Shown here: piece after piece, positions 11,401 through 25,400 of the stretch
Position numbering within the stretch: position 1 is the first letter of the stretch
How the letters are laid out: every line of letters starts with the position of its first letter
DNA from: Tetragonia tetragonoides
Lineage: Eukaryota; Streptophyta; Magnoliopsida; Caryophyllales; Aizoaceae
Length of the DNA: 64,000 bases
Assembly: GCA_038025085.1 (NCBI GenBank)
Contig: CM076140.1
Span: forward strand, 28,552,501 to 28,616,500
Reading direction: 5' to 3'
Notes under the pieces: model-generated
Seen by the model: only the letters and a program-made list of their open reading frames with translations
What the model was told of the DNA's origin: nothing
Databases searched by the model: none
Translations under genes and position numbers: made by a program

Positions 11401-12043
11401 GGTGAAAGAGATTTGAGTTCTTTTGTGTTTTATATTAAGAGAAAGCATCCAAATACTTTGTTTGGATTCATTTGAGTGTGAAACTACACCTAGGATGTTT
11501 ACAAGTACAAACAAGCTTCAGCTCAAGCTTTTGAATGCATTTACGCGTTTTAAAAGCTCATACAAGTCGGGTGAAAGAGATTTGAGTTCTTTTGTGTTTT
11601 ATATTAAGAGAAAGCATCCAAATACCTTGTTTCGATTCATTTGAATGTAAAACTACACCTAGGATGTTTACAAGTACAAACAAGCTTCAACTCAAGCTTT
11701 TGAATGCATTTACGCGTTTTAAAAGCTCATACAAGTAGGGCGAAAGAGATTTGAGTTCTTTTGTGTTTTATATTATGAGAAAGCGTCCAAATACTTTGTT
11801 TGCACTCATTTGAGTATGAAACTACACCAAGAAAGTTTTAAAGTGCAAACAAGCTTCAACTCAAGCTTTTGAATGCCTTTACGCGTTTTAACAGCTCTTA
11901 CGATTATGGTGATAGAGACTGAGTTCTTTTGTGTTGTGTATTAAGAGAAAGCACCCAAATGTTTTGTTTGCATTCATTTGGGTATGAAACTACACCAAGA
12001 ATGTTTTAAAGTGCAAACAAGCTTCAACTCAAGCTTTTGAATG
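8411..12043 (+). repeat. Satellite array, forward orientation
   Basis: Type A and B monomers of about 169 bp. A cut-down unit (about half a monomer) lies near 10660-10690, where GTGTTGTAACTC joins TTTTGAATGC, followed by a monomer with a short deletion (GTATATGAGAAAGC). The last ~620 bp before fragment F share subtype order and private variants with the array before 43023. No genes are seen. Confidence 0.95.
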
Positions 12044-12448
12044 TGATGCAGGAGCAACCTGCTTAAAAAACGATACACATCATATTCACCATTATATAGA
12101 TCTTATTAATGATCTTGATTCCTCTACACGGCTCTTCAAGAACAACAATGGTGTTTTCCAAGGGGAATTGAAAGAACATTCAATCTTAGTTCTATTATGT
12201 TCGTTTATGGAGCATGTTTTAAAATAGGTTACAATTACATTGCCTCCTACATTGAAGATACTTTGGTATACACGCGCAAAATGGGGATTAAAGCTCTTGT
12301 TATATGATCACGTTCATTATGGAGAACCTCGTAATCTTGGAAGTTCTGATAGTTGTTCGTATTTTGGCCATAACTCGCTCATACTAAATCTAAACGTGGT
12401 GATTCAAAGTTCTGTAGAAAGCTGGAAACGATATCCAAAACTCCCATA
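12044..12448 (+). mobile_element. LTR fragment F, copy 1
   Basis: Starts TGATGCAGGAGCAAC, the same terminus as the LTRs at 21624-32482, and stops inside the LTR at about ACTCCCATA, where satellite CGCGTTTT resumes. The second half (GGATTAAAGCTCTTGTTATA, TCTGTAGAAAGCTGG) resembles the LTR of the gag-only element at 27005-27832. The first part (about 12060-12230) has no counterpart in the other LTRs here. About 7 bp of the monomer (CATTTAC) are missing at the insertion point, and no TSD is seen. In the LTR-encoded frame this copy has a stop where copies 2 and 3 have TGG (AAAATAGG against AAAATGGG). Confidence 0.8.
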
Positions 12449-15400
12449 CGCGTTTTAAACGCTCATACGAGTAGGGTGAAAGAGATTTGAGTTCCTTTGT
12501 GTTGTATATTAAGAGAAAGCATCCAAATACTTTGTTTGCATTCGTTAGAGTGTGAAACTACACCTAGGATGTTTACAAGTACAAACAAGCTTCAACTCAA
12601 GCTTTTGAATGCATTTACGCGTTTTAACAGCTCTTACGACTAGGGTGATAGAGATCCTGTTCTTTTGTGTTGTATATTAAGAGAAAGCACCCAAATGTTT
12701 TGTTTGCATTCATTTGAGTATGAAACTACACCAAGAATGTTTTAAAGTGCAAACAAGCTTCAACTCAAGCTTTTGAATGCATTTACGCGTTTTAAAAGCT
12801 CATACGAACAGGGTGAAAGAGATTTGAGTTCTTTTGTGTTGTATATTAAGAGAAAGCATCCAAATACTTTATTTGCATTTATTTGAGTTTGAAACTACAC
12901 CTAGGATGTTTACAAGTACAAACAAGCTTCAACTCAAGCTTTTGAATGCATTTACGCGTTTTAAAAGCTCATACGAGGAGGATCAAAAAGATTTGAGTTC
13001 TGTTGTAATGTATATTAACAGAAAGCATCCAAATACTTTCTTTGGAATCATTTGAGTGTGAAACTACACCTATGATGTTTACAAGAACAAACAAGCTTCA
13101 ACTCAAGCTTGTGAATGCATTTACGCGTTTTAAAAGCTCATTCGAGTAGGGTGAAAGAGATTTGAGTTCTTTCGTGTTGTATATTAAGAGAAAGCATCGA
13201 AATACTTTGTTTGCATTCATTTGAGTGTGAAACTACTCCTAGGATGTTTACAAGTACAAAAAAGCATCAACTCAAGCTTTTGAATGGAGTTCTTTTGTGT
13301 TGTATATTAGGAGAATGCACCCAAATGTTTTGTTTGCATTCATTTTAGTATCAAAACTACACCAAGAATGTTTTAAAGTGCAAACATGCTTCAACTCATG
13401 CTTTTGAATGCATTTACGCGTTTTAAAAGCTCATACGAGTAGGGTGAAAGAGATTTGAGTTCTTTTGTGTTGTATATTAAGAGAAAGCATCCAAATACTT
13501 TGTTTGGATTCATTTGAGTATGAAACTACACCAAGAATGTTTTAAAGTGCAAGCAAGCTTCAACTCAAGCTTTTGAATTCATTTACGCGATTTAAAAGCT
13601 CATACGAGTAGGGTGCAAGAGATTTGAGTTCTTTTGTGTTGTATATTAAGAGAAAGCATCCAAATACTTTGTTTGCATTCATTTGAGCGTGAAACAAAAC
13701 CTAGGACGTTTACAAGTACAAACAAGCTTCAACTCAAGCTTTTGAATGCATTTACGCGTTTTAAAAGCTCATACGAGTAGGGTGAAAGAGATTCGAGTTC
13801 TTTTGTGTTGTATATTAAGAGAAAGTATCCAAATACTTTCTTTGTACTCATTTGAGTGATAAAATACACCTAGGATGTTTAGAAGTACAAACAAGCTTCA
13901 ACTCAAGCTTTTGAATGCATTTACGCGTTTTAACTTCTCTTACAACAATGGTGATAGAGATCGAGTTCATTTGTGTTGTATATTAAGAGAAAGCATCCAA
14001 ATACTTTGTTTGCATTCATTTGAGTATGAAACTACACCAAGAATGTTTTAAAGAGCAAACAAGCTTCAACTCAAGCTTTTTAATGCATTTACGCGTTTTA
14101 ACAGCTCCTACGACTAGGGTGATAGAGATCGAGTTCTTTTGTGTTATATATTAAGAGAAAGCACCCAATGTTTTGTTTGCATTCATTTGAGTATGAAACT
14201 ACACCAAGAATGTTTTAAAGAGCAAACAAGCTTCAACTCAAGCTTTTGAATGCATTTACGCGTTTTAACAGCTCCTACGACTAGGGTGATAGAGATCGAG
14301 TTCTTTTGTGTTGTATATTAAGAGAAAGCACCCAAATGTTTTGTTTGCATTCATTTGAGTATGAAACTACACCAAGAATGACTTAAAGTGCAAACAAGCT
14401 TCAACTCAAGCTTTTGAATTCAATTACGCGATTTAAAAGCTCATACGAGTAGGGTGAAAGAGATTTGAGTTCTTTTGTGTTGTATATTAAGAGAAAGCAT
14501 CCAAATACTTTGTTTGCATTCATTTGAGTGTGAAACTACACCTAGGATGTTTACAAGTACAAACAAGCTTCAACTCAAGCTTTTGAAAGCATTTACGCGT
14601 TTTAAAAGCTCATACGAGTAGGGTGAAAGAGATTTGAGTTCTTTTGTGTTGTATATTAAGAGAAAGCATCCAAATACTTTGCTTGGGTTCATTTGAGTGT
14701 GAAACTACTGCTAGGATGTTTACAAGTACAAACAAGCTTCATCTCAAACCTTTGAATGCATTTACGCGTTGTAACAGCTCTTACGACTAGGGTGATAGAG
14801 ATTGAGTTCTTTTGCTTTGTATATTAAGTGAAAGCACCCAAATGTTTTGTTTGCATTCATTTGAGTATGAAACAACCCCCAGAATGTTTTAAAGTGCAAA
14901 CAAGCTTCAACTCAAGCTTTTGAATACATTTAAGCGTTTTGAAAGCTCATACGAGTAGGGTGAAAGAGATTTGAGTTCTTTTGTGTTGTATATTAAGATA
15001 AAGCAACCAAACACTTTGTTTGGATTCATTTGAGTGTGAAACTACACCTAGGATGTTTACAAGTACAAACAAGCTTCAACTCAAGCTTTTGAATGCATTT
15101 ACGTGTTTTAAAAGCTCATACGAGTAGGGTGAAAGTGATTCGAGTTCTTTTGTGTTGTAAACTAAGAGAAAGCATCCAAATACTTTGTTTGGATTCATTT
15201 GAGTGTGAAACTACACCTAGGATGTTTACAAGTACAAACAAGCTTCAACTCAAGCTTTTGAATGCATTTACGCGTTTTAGAAGCTCTTACGAGTAGGGTG
15301 AAAGAGATTTGAGTTCTTTTGTGTGTTATATTAAGAGAAAGCATCCAAATACTTTGTTTGGATTCATTTGAGTGTGAAACTACACCAAGGATGTTTACAA

Positions 15401-18400
15401 GTACAAACAAGCTTCAACTCAAGCTTTGGAATGCATTTACGCGTTTTAAAAGCTCATACGAGTTGGGTGAAAGAGATTTGGGTTCTTTTGTGTTGTATAT
15501 TAAGAGAAAGTATCTAAATACTTTCTTTGCACTCATTTGAGTGATAAAATACACCTAGGATGTTTACAAGTACAAACAAGCTTCAACTAAAGCTTTTGAA
15601 TGCATTTACACGTTTTAACTTCTCTTACAACTATGGTGATAGAGATCGAGTTCTTTTGTGTTGTATATTAAGAGAAAGCACCCAAATTGTTTGTTTGCAT
15701 TCATTTGAGGATCAAAACTACACCAAGAATGTTTTAAAGTGCAAACAAGCTTCAACTCAAGCTTTTGAATGCATTTACGCGTTTTAAAAGCTCATACGAG
15801 TAGGGTGAAAGAGATTTGAGTTCTTTTGTGTTGTATATTTAGAGAAAGCACCCAAATGTTTTGTTTGCATTCATTTGAGTATGAAACTACACCAAGAATG
15901 TTTTAAAGTGCAAACAAGCTTCAACTCAAGCTTTTGAATGCATTTACGCGTTTTAAAAGCTCATACGAATAGGGTGAAAGAGATTTGAGTTCTTTTGTGT
16001 TGTATATTAAGAGAAAGCATCAAATACTTTGTTTGGATTCATTTGAGTGTGAAACTACACCTAGGATATTTACAAGTACAAACAAGCTTCAGCTTAAGCT
16101 TTTGAATGCATTTACGCGTTTTAAAAGCTCATACAAGTCGGTTGAAAGAGATTTGAGTTTTTTTGTGTTGTATATTAAGAGAAAGCACCCAAATGTTTTG
16201 TTTGCATTCATTTGAGTATGAAACTAGACCAAGAAAGTTTTAAAGTGCAAACAAGCTTCAACTCAAGCTTTTGAATACATTTACGCGTTTTATAAGCTCA
16301 TACGAGTAGGGTGAAAGAGATTCGAGTTCTCTTGTGTTGTAAACTAAGAGAAAGCCTCTAAATACTTTGTTTGGATTCATTTGAGTGTGAAACTACACCT
16401 AGTATGTTTACAAGTACAAACAAGCTTCAACTCAAGCTTTTGAATGCATTTACGCATTTTAAAAGCTCATACAAGTAGGGTGAAAGAGATTTGAGTTCTT
16501 CTGTGTTGTATATTAAGAGAAAGCATCCAAATACTTTGTTTGCACTCATTTGAGGATGAAATTACACCAAGAATGTTTTAAAGCGCAAACAAGCTTCAAC
16601 TCAAGCTTTTGAATGCATTTACGCGTTTTAACAGCTCTTACGACTAGGGTGATAGAGATTGAGTTCTTTTGGGTTGTATATTAAGTGAAAGCACCCAAAT
16701 GTTTTGTTTGCATTCATTTGAGTATGAAACAACCCCATGAATGTTTTAAAGTGCAAACAAGCTTCAACTCAAGCTTTTGAATACATTTACGCGTTTAAAA
16801 AGCTCATACGAGTAGGGTGAAAGAGATTTGAGTTCTTTTGTGTTGTATATTAAGATAAAGCAACCAAACACTTTGTTTGGATTCATTTGAGTGTGAAACT
16901 ACACCTAGGATGTTTACAAGTACAAACAAGCTTCAACTCAAGCTTTTGAATGCATTTACGTGTTTTAAAAGCTCATACGAGTAGGGTGAAAGAGATTTGT
17001 GTTCTTCTGGGTTGAATATTAAGAGAAAGCATCCAACTACTTTGTTTGCATTCATTTGAGTGTGAAACTACACCTAGGATGTTTACAAGTACAAACAAGC
17101 TTAAACTCAAGCTTTTGAATGCATTTACGGGTTTTAAAAGCTCATACGAGTAGGGTGAAAGAGATTTGAGTTCTTTTGGGTTGAATATTAAGAGAAAGCA
17201 TCCAAATACTTTGTTTGCATTCATTTGAGTGTGAAAATACACCTAGGATGTTTACAACTACAAAAAAGCTTCAACTCAAGCTTTTGAATGCATTTAAGCG
17301 TTTTAACAGCTCTTACGACTAGGGTGAAAGAGATCGAGTTCTTTTGTGTTGTATATTAAGAGAAAGCACCCAAATGTTTTGTTTCCATTCATTTGACTAT
17401 GAAACTACACCAAGAATGTTTTAAAGTGCAAACAAGCTTCAACTCAAGCTTTTGAATGCATTTACGCGTTTTAACAGCTCCTACGACTAGGGTGATAGAG
17501 ATCGAGTTCTTTTGTGTTGTATATTAAGAGAAAGCACCCAAATGTTTTGTTTGCATTCATTTGAGTATGAAACTACACCAAGAATGTTTTAAAGTGCAAA
17601 CAAGCTTCAACTCAAGCTTTTGAATTCATTTACGCGATTTAAAAGCTCATACGAGTTGGGTGAAAGAGATTTGAGTTCTTTTGTGTTGTATATTAAGAGA
17701 AAGCATCCAAATACTTTGTTTGCATTCATTTGAGCGTGAAACAACACCTAGGATGCTTACAAGTACAAACAAGCTTCAACTCAAGCTTTTGAATGCATTT
17801 ACGCGTTTTAAAAGCTCATACGAGTAGGGTGAAAGAGATTTGAGTTCTTTTGTGTTGTATATTAAGAGAAAGCACCCAAATGTTTTGTTTGCATTCATTT
17901 GAGTATGAAACTAGACCAAGAAAGTTTTAAAGTGCAAACAAGCTTCAACTCAAGCTTTTGAATACATTTACGCGTTTTATAAGCTCATACGAGTAGGGTG
18001 AAAGAGATTCGAGTTCTCTTGTGTTGTAAACTAAGAGAAAGCCTCTAAATACTTTGTTTGGATTCATTTGAGTGTAAAACTACACCTAGTATGTTTACAA
18101 GTACAAACAAGCTTCAACTCAAGCTTTTGAATGCATTTACGCATTTTAAAAGCTCATACAAGTAGGGTGAAAGAGATTTGAGTTCTTTTGTGTTGTATAT
18201 TAAGAGAAAGCATCCAAATACTTTGTTTGCACTCATTTGAGGATGAAATTACACCAAGAATGTTTTAAAGTGCAAACAAGCTTCAACTCAAGCTTTTGAA
18301 TGCATTTACGCGTTTTAACAGCTCTTACGACTAGGGTGATAGAGATTGAGTTCTTTTGTGTTGTATATTAAGAGAAAGCACCCAAATGTTTTGTTTGCAT

Positions 18401-21400
18401 TCATTTGAGTATGAAACTAGACCAAGAATGTTTTAAAGTGCAAACAAGCTTCAACTCAAGCTTTTGAATACATTTACGCGTTTTAAAAGCTCATACGAGT
18501 AGGGTGAAAGAGATTTGAGTTCTTTTGTGTTGTATATTAAGATAAAGCAACCAAATACTTTGTTTGGATTCATTTGAGTGTGAAAATACACCTAGGATGT
18601 TTACAAGTACAAACAAGATTCAACTCAAGCTTTTGAAAGCATTTACGCGTTTTAAAAGCTCATACGATTAGGGTGAAAGAGATTTGAGTACTTTTGTGTT
18701 GTTTATTAAGAGAAAGCATCCAATTACTTTGTGTGCATTCATTTGAGTGTGAAACTACACCTAGGATGTTTACAAGTACAAACAAGCTTCAACTCAAGCT
18801 TTTGAAAGCATTTAAACGTTTTAAAAGCTCATACGATTAGGGTGAAAGAGATTTGAGTTCTTTTGTGTTGTATATTAAGAGAAAGCATCCAAATAATTTT
18901 CTTGGGTTCATTTGAGTGTGAAACTACACCTAGGATGTTTACAAGTACAAACAAGCTTCAACTCAAACCTTTGAATGCATTTACCCGTTGTAACAGCTCT
19001 TACGACTAGGGTGATAGAGATTGAGTTCTTTTGTTTTGTATATTAAGTGAAAGCACCCAAATGTTTTGTTTGCATTCATTTGAGTATGAAACAACCCCAT
19101 GAATGTTTTAAAGTGCAAACAAGCTTCAACTCAAGCTTTTGAATACATTTACGCGTTTAAAAAGCTCATACGAGTAGGGTGAAAGAGATTTGAGTTCTTT
19201 TGTGTTGTATATTAAGATAAAGCAACCAAACACTTTGTTTGGATTCATTTGAGTGTGAAACTACACCTAGGATGTTTACAAGTACAAACAAGCTTCAACT
19301 CAAGCTTTTGAATGCATTTACGTGTTTTAAAAGCTCATACGAGTAGGGTGAAAGAGATTTGTGTTCTTCTGGGTTGAATATTAAGAGAAAGCATCCAACT
19401 ACTTTGTTTGCATTCATTTGAGTGTGAAACTACACCTAGGATGTTTACAAGTACAAACAAGCTTAAACTCAAGCTTTTGAATGCATTTACGGGTTTTAAA
19501 AGCTCATACGAGTAGGGTGAAAGAGATTTGAGTTCTTTTGGGTTGAATATTAAGAGAAAGCATCCAAATACTTTGTTTGCATTCATTTGAGTGTGAAAAT
19601 ACACCTAGGATGTTTACAACTACAAAAAAGCTTCAACTCAAGCTTTTGAATGCATTTAAGCGTTTTAACAGCTCTTACGACTAGGGTGAAAGAGATCGAG
19701 TTCTTTTGTGTTGTATATTAAGAGAAAGCACCCAAATGTTTTGTTTCCATTCATTTGACTATGAAACTACACCAAGAATGTTTTAAAGTGCAAACAAGCT
19801 TCAACTCAAGCTTTTGAATGCATTTACGCGTTTTAACAGCTCCTACGACTAGGGTGATAGAGATCGAGTTCTTTTGTGTTGTATATTAAGAGAAAGCACC
19901 CAAATGTTTTGTTTGCATTCATTTGAGTATGAAACTACACCAAGAATGTATTAAAGTGCAAACAAGCTTCAACTCAAGCTTTTGAATTCATTTACGCGAT
20001 TTAAAAGCTCATACGAGTAGGGTGAAAGAGATTTGAGTTCTTTTGTGTTGTATATTAAGAGAAAGCATCCAAATACTTTGTTTGCATTCATTTGAGCGTG
20101 AAACAACACCTAGGATGCTTACAAGTACAAACAAGCTTCAACTCAAGCTTTTGAATGCATTTACGCGTTTTAAAAGCTCATACGAGTAGGGTGAAAGAGA
20201 TTTGAGTTCTTTTGTGTTGTATATTAAGAGAAAGTATCTAAATACTTTCTTTGCACTCATTTGAGTGATAAAATACACCTAGGATGTTTTGCAAGTACAA
20301 ACAAGCTTCAACTCAAGCTTTTGAATGCATTTACACGTTTTAACTTCTCTTACAACTATGGTGATAGAGATCGAGTTCTTTTGTGTTGTATATTAAGAGA
20401 AAGCATCCAAATACTTTGTTTGCATTCATTTGAGTATGAAACTACACCAAGAATGTTTTAAAGAGCAAACAAGCTTCAAATCAAGCTTTTGAATGCATTT
20501 ACGCGTTTTAACAACTCCTACGACTAGGGTGATAGAGATCGAGTTCTTTTGTGTTGTATATTAAGAGAAAGCACCCAAATGTTTTGTTTGCATTCATTTG
20601 AGTATGAAACTACACCAAGAATGTTTTAAAGTGCAAACAAGCTTCAACTTAAGCTTTTGAATGCATTTACGCGTTTTAAAAGCTCATACGAGTAGGGTGA
20701 AAGAGATTTGAGTTCTTTTGTGTTGTATATTAAGAGAAAGCATCCAAACACTTTGTTTTCAGTCATTTGAGTGTGAAACTACTCCTAAGATGTTTACAAG
20801 TACAAACAAGTTTCAACTCAAGCTTTTTAATGCCTTTACGCGTTTTAAAAGGTCATACGAGTAGGGTGATACAGATTGAGTTCTTTTGTGTTATATATTA
20901 AGAGAAAGCACCCAAATGTTTTGTTTGCATTCATGTGAGTATGAAACTACACCAAGAATGATTTAAAGTGCAAACAAGCTTCAACTCCAGTTGTTGAATT
21001 CAATTACGCGATTTAAAAGCTCATACGAGTAGGGTGAAAGAGATTTGAGTTCTTTTGTGTTGTATATTAAGAGAAAGCATCCAAATACTTTGTTTGCATT
21101 CATTTGAGCGTGAAACAACACCTAGGATGTTTACTAGTACAAACAAGCTTCAACTCAAGCTTTTGAATGCATTACGCGTTTTAAAAGCTCATACGAGTAG
21201 GGTGAAAGAGATTTGAGTTCTTTTGCGTTGTATATTAAGAGAAAGCATCCAAATACTTTGTTTGCACTCATTTGAGTATGAAACTACACCAAGAATGTTT
21301 TAAAGTGCAAACAAGCTTCAACTCAAGCTTTTGAATGCATTTACGCGGTTTAACAGCTCTTACGACTAGGGTGATAGAGATTGAGTTCTTTTGTGTTATA

Positions 21401-21623
21401 TATTAAGAGAAAGCACCCAAATGTTTTGTTTGCATCCATTTGAGTATGAAACTACACCAAGAAAGTTTTAACGTGCAAACAAGCTTCAACTCAAGCTTTT
21501 GAATGCATTTACGCGTTTTAAAAGCTCATACGAGTAGGGTGAAAGAGATTTGAGTACTTTTGTGTTGTATATTAAGAGAAAGCATCCAAATACTTTGTTT
21601 GCATTCATTTGAGTGTGAAACTA
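12449..21623 (+). repeat. Satellite array, forward orientation, with local segmental duplications
   Basis: About 54 monomers of types A and B with no genes. A segment at about 16676-17870 recurs at 19038-20232 (offset 2,362 bp, 14 monomers) with only a few differences. A ~500-bp segment at 16171-16669 recurs at 17861-18359 (offset 1,690 bp, ten monomers). One unit near 13285 has an internal deletion. A variant monomer with GAGGAGGATCAAAAAGATTT occurs at about 12975 and is otherwise found only beyond 50 kb. The array ends at the TSD of the next element (AACTA, 21619-21623). Confidence 0.95.
21619..21623. repeat. Target-site duplication AACTA (left)
   Basis: AACTA precedes the LTR start at 21624, and the same five bases follow the LTR end at 32483-32487. 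In an uninterrupted monomer the sequence reads GAAACTACACC, so removing 21624-32487 restores normal satellite. The outer element therefore inserted into an existing satellite array. Confidence 0.92.
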
Positions 21624-22284
21624 TGATGCAGGAGCAAGTACGTTAAAGGACAAGCAAGAAGATGTTGAATCAAGAACGTCCACGAACCCAGTTCTTGAAA
21701 CGTTAATGCTTGATCTTGAGCTGCTCATTGCCAAGAGTATAATGCCACTTGAGGTAAAGTGTGAGGTAACTATGTTAGAGTGGCAAGAAGATGACTAGAA
21801 GCTGAAAAGAAGAAGCCTTGGGCGCCAAGGAAACTGTTCCAGCGTTTTGAGCCTTGGGCGCCAAGTAATTAGCTGTTTGAGTTTGATTTCATTTGCCTAT
21901 TTCCTTAATTAGTTAGAATATGTTTAGGAAAGTAGTATTCTGATTATTAGTAGCATTAGGAGTCCATGAGGTATTAGGAAAGCTGTTAATTAGCTCATTT
22001 TACAATTGTAGTCAGTTTCGTAGTTAGTTTCCTATTTGGACTAGGATTAGGATTTCGAATAGCTTTAGATTTCTTTGTCTATAAATAGGGGAGAGCTTTG
22101 CTACTGTAAACTCGTGCTTTGATGATTAATTATTGAATACGTGAGTATTTACCCCTCAAACTGAGTGATTCAGGTTGAAACCCTTACGAGTGTTTTGTGA
22201 GTTGTTCTTGAGTGATTCTTGAACAAGATCCCTTTGTGTGATACTATCAAACGTTAATTTCCGTTTGTTACTTATTTCACATCA
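21624..22284 (+). repeat. 5' LTR of the outer element (661 bp)
   Basis: Begins TGATGCAGGAGCAAG and ends TTATTTCACATCA. A near-palindromic motif GCCTTGGGCGCCAAG occurs twice, at 21815-21829 and 21851-21865. TATAAATA lies at 22080-22087. The 3' half closely matches the LTRs of the nested gag-only elements, while the 5' portion differs. Confidence 0.92.
22080..22087 (+). promoter_or_regulatory. LTR TATA box
   Basis: TATAAATA within CTATAAATAGGGGAG. The same box is present in the 3' LTR (32278-32285) and in both nested LTRs (27627-27634 on plus, 29911-29918 on minus). Confidence 0.7.
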
Positions 22285-22287
22285 ACT

Positions 22288-22299
22288 TGGTATCAGAGC
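22288..22299 (+). promoter_or_regulatory. Primer-binding site (initiator tRNA-Met type)
   Basis: TGGTATCAGAGC, three bases after the 5' LTR end. It is the standard plant PBS for initiator tRNA-Met. Confidence 0.92.
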
Positions 22300-22447
22300 T
22301 AAAGGTTTGAGCTTTCTTAAGTTTAAACAACACGGACCTGAGCATAAATACGACACCATAGCGAGCTTTCGAGAAAGATTCTTGCAAGATCCGCCCTTTG
22401 TTCAAGAAGACAGCCAAGAAACCCCCAAGAAACCAACAACCGAAGCT

Positions 22448-25400
22448 ATGGGTGAGCCCAACGAACTAGCAAACTTGTTAACAGCCATGGAGGATCTCAG
22501 GGCATCTTTCAAAACTCAAGAAGAGCGGATGGCAGAGCGGATGGCTGCTATGGAAGGAAGAAACCAAGAAGATAGGGAAAACATGGAGACAAGGATGCGC
22601 GGAATTCATTGGAGAAACAACAACCGTGACCCCAACTTCGATGAGGAGTTTGAAGACACAAGTGGGACTAGAACCAATGACGCTCCTAAACCACGACACC
22701 CCTATGATGATGATAGGAACTTGAAAGTCGAACTGCCTGAATATGACGGTTCCTACGATCCAGAGGCCTTTCTTGATTGGCTTAGAACTATGGAGAGAGT
22801 CTTTGAATACAAGGAGTATGATGAGCGGCGAAGATGCAAGTTAGCCACGCTTAAACTCACTAAGCATGCTTCTTTATGGTATGAAAACCTAAAGGCTCGA
22901 CGCAAGAAGGAAGAGAAAGCAAAGATTGAGACTTGGGACAAACTCAAGAAATATTTAAAGAAATGATTTTTGCCTAAAGAATTTGAGCAAGAACAGTTCT
23001 TGAAACTTACGTCCTTAAGCCAAGAAACCTCAAGTGTAGAAGACTACCTCCAGAAGTTTGAACATATGCACATGATGTGTGATCTTGAGGAGAAGGAGGA
23101 GTTAAAGATTGCACGGTTCATCAAAGGTCTAAACCCAACTCTAAGGCGCAAGGTAGAGCTTGTTCCTTACGTAACCTTTGAGGACGTGTGCAAAATCGCT
23201 CTCAAGATTGAGAAGCAAGAGAAGGAGCAAAAACCGGTTGCTCGAGATGTGATTAAAGGCTATACAAATTTTCGGAACCAATACAACGCGAGAGAGAATA
23301 CAACATTCTCCAAGAGCGCAAGTATCCCTAGCAAGCCCGTAACTCAAGACAAAGGCAAAGCCGTGGCTACTAAGGACAAGAACCAACTCCGTTGTTTCAA
23401 GTGTCAAGGATATGGACACTATGCCTATGAGTGCGGCTCGAAGAAAGCGCTCACCATCGCTGAGCTAGAAGAGATGGAACCCTCGTTTGTTATGCCCATA
23501 ACCGAGGATAGTGATGAAGATAATGGAGAGCCATTCATTGAAGATTATGGTATACCCGAGGTTGGAGAGACCCTAATCCTTACGAAGTTGCTACATACGA
23601 CTGTGGCCGATGATGAGTCCGACGAAAGGGAGAAAATATTCCATTCTCGCTGCAAGGTTAGAGGTAAAGTTTGCAATTTGATTATTGACTCTGGGAGTTG
23701 TACTAATGTTGCCTCTAAAGAGATGGTTGATAAGCTTGATTTGCCTACTAAAAGTCATCCTAAACCCTACACTGTGCAATGGTTGAATGATGGGGGAGGG
23801 TTAAAAGTGACTACACAAGCTAGAGTTTGCTTTACTTTAGGGTGTTATAAAGACGATCTATGGTGTGATGTACTGCCTATGGGTGTTTGTCATATATTGT
23901 TAGGTCGTCCTTGGCAATTTGATAGGAAAGTTAGTCATGATGGTGTAAACAATATCTACACTGTTGAGCATAATCAGAAACGAATCAAATTGTTACCCTT
24001 GACTGCCACTCAAGTTAAAGAAGCAAAGGCTAGTAAAAGGGCGAGTCGTGTAATGGTCATAGGAGAGAAAGAGATGGAAAAAGAGGTGGCTAGTGAAACT
24101 ATGAGCTACCTAGTGTTGTTGTTTGAACCTAACATGTGTAGCAATCCCAATTATGATCCTGAGTTACGCCTATTGTTAGAGAGGTTCAAAGAAGTGTTCC
24201 CCGGGGAGTTACCCCTGGTTTACCTCATATGCGTGGCATAGAACACCAAATTGACCTAGTTCCTGGAGCACCACTTCCAAATAGGCCAGCATATCGGTGT
24301 AACCCCGAAGAAGCTAAAGAGTTACAAAGACAAGTTGAAGAGCTTGTGCAAAGAGGATATGTGAGAGAAAGTCTAAGTCCATGCGTTGTTCCTGCGTTAC
24401 TTGTGCCTAAGAAAGATGGGACATGGCGCATGTGCATTGATAGTAGAGCTGTCAACAATATCACAATCAAATATAGGTTCCCTATGCCAAGATTAGATGA
24501 TATGTTAGACGAGCTACATGGTTCCCAGTTGTTTTCCAAGATAGATCTTAGAGCTGGATACCATCAAGTGAGAATCAAGGAGGGAGATGAATGGAAAACC
24601 GCGTTCAAGACACGACATGGTTTGTATGAGTGGTTAGTAATGCCTTTTGGCTTGTGCAACGCTCCTAGCACATTCATGAGGTTGATGAACGAGGTATTGA
24701 GAGAATTCCTTGGTAAATTTGTTGTGGTTTACCTTGATGATATTCTTATATTCAGCAAGACCAAGGAGGAACATCTAGTACATCTACAGCGCGTATTTGA
24801 GAAGCTAAAGGAACAACAGCTTTTTGGCAAGTTAGAGAAGTGTGATTTCATGCTTCCTAAGGTTATATTCCTTGGTTACATTGTGTCCAAAGATGGTGTA
24901 CATGTTGATCCGTGCAAGGTAGAAGCTATGGCTTCATGGCCAGCTCCAACCAATATACATGAGGTACGTAGTTTTCATGGCTTGGCATCATTTTATCGGA
25001 GGTTTATACGCAATTTTAGTTCTATTACTGCTCCTATAACTGAATTAATGAAAAAAGGAGAGTTTAATTGGAGTGAAAGTGCGCAAAAGGCCTTTGTTGA
25101 GGTCAAAGAGAAGTTGTGTCAAGCACCTATTCTAGCATTACCCGATTTTGATAGATTGTTTGAGGTTGAATGTGATGCTAGTGGGGTAGGTATAGGCGCT
25201 GTTTTAATTCAAGAAAAATGTCCTATTGCCTATTTTAGTGAGAAATTGAATGGAGCTCGTTTGAATTTATTCTACATATGATCGAGAGTTCTATGCAATT
25301 GTGAGAGCTTTGGAGCATTGGTCCCATTATTTAAGGCCTAAGCCTTTTGTGTTGCACTCGGATCATGAAACTCTCAAGTACATTCATGGCCAATAGAAAC

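Noticed and set aside
23141..24539. Minus-strand frames opposite gag/pol of the outer element
   Set aside because: Antisense shadows of recognised protease and RT sequence.
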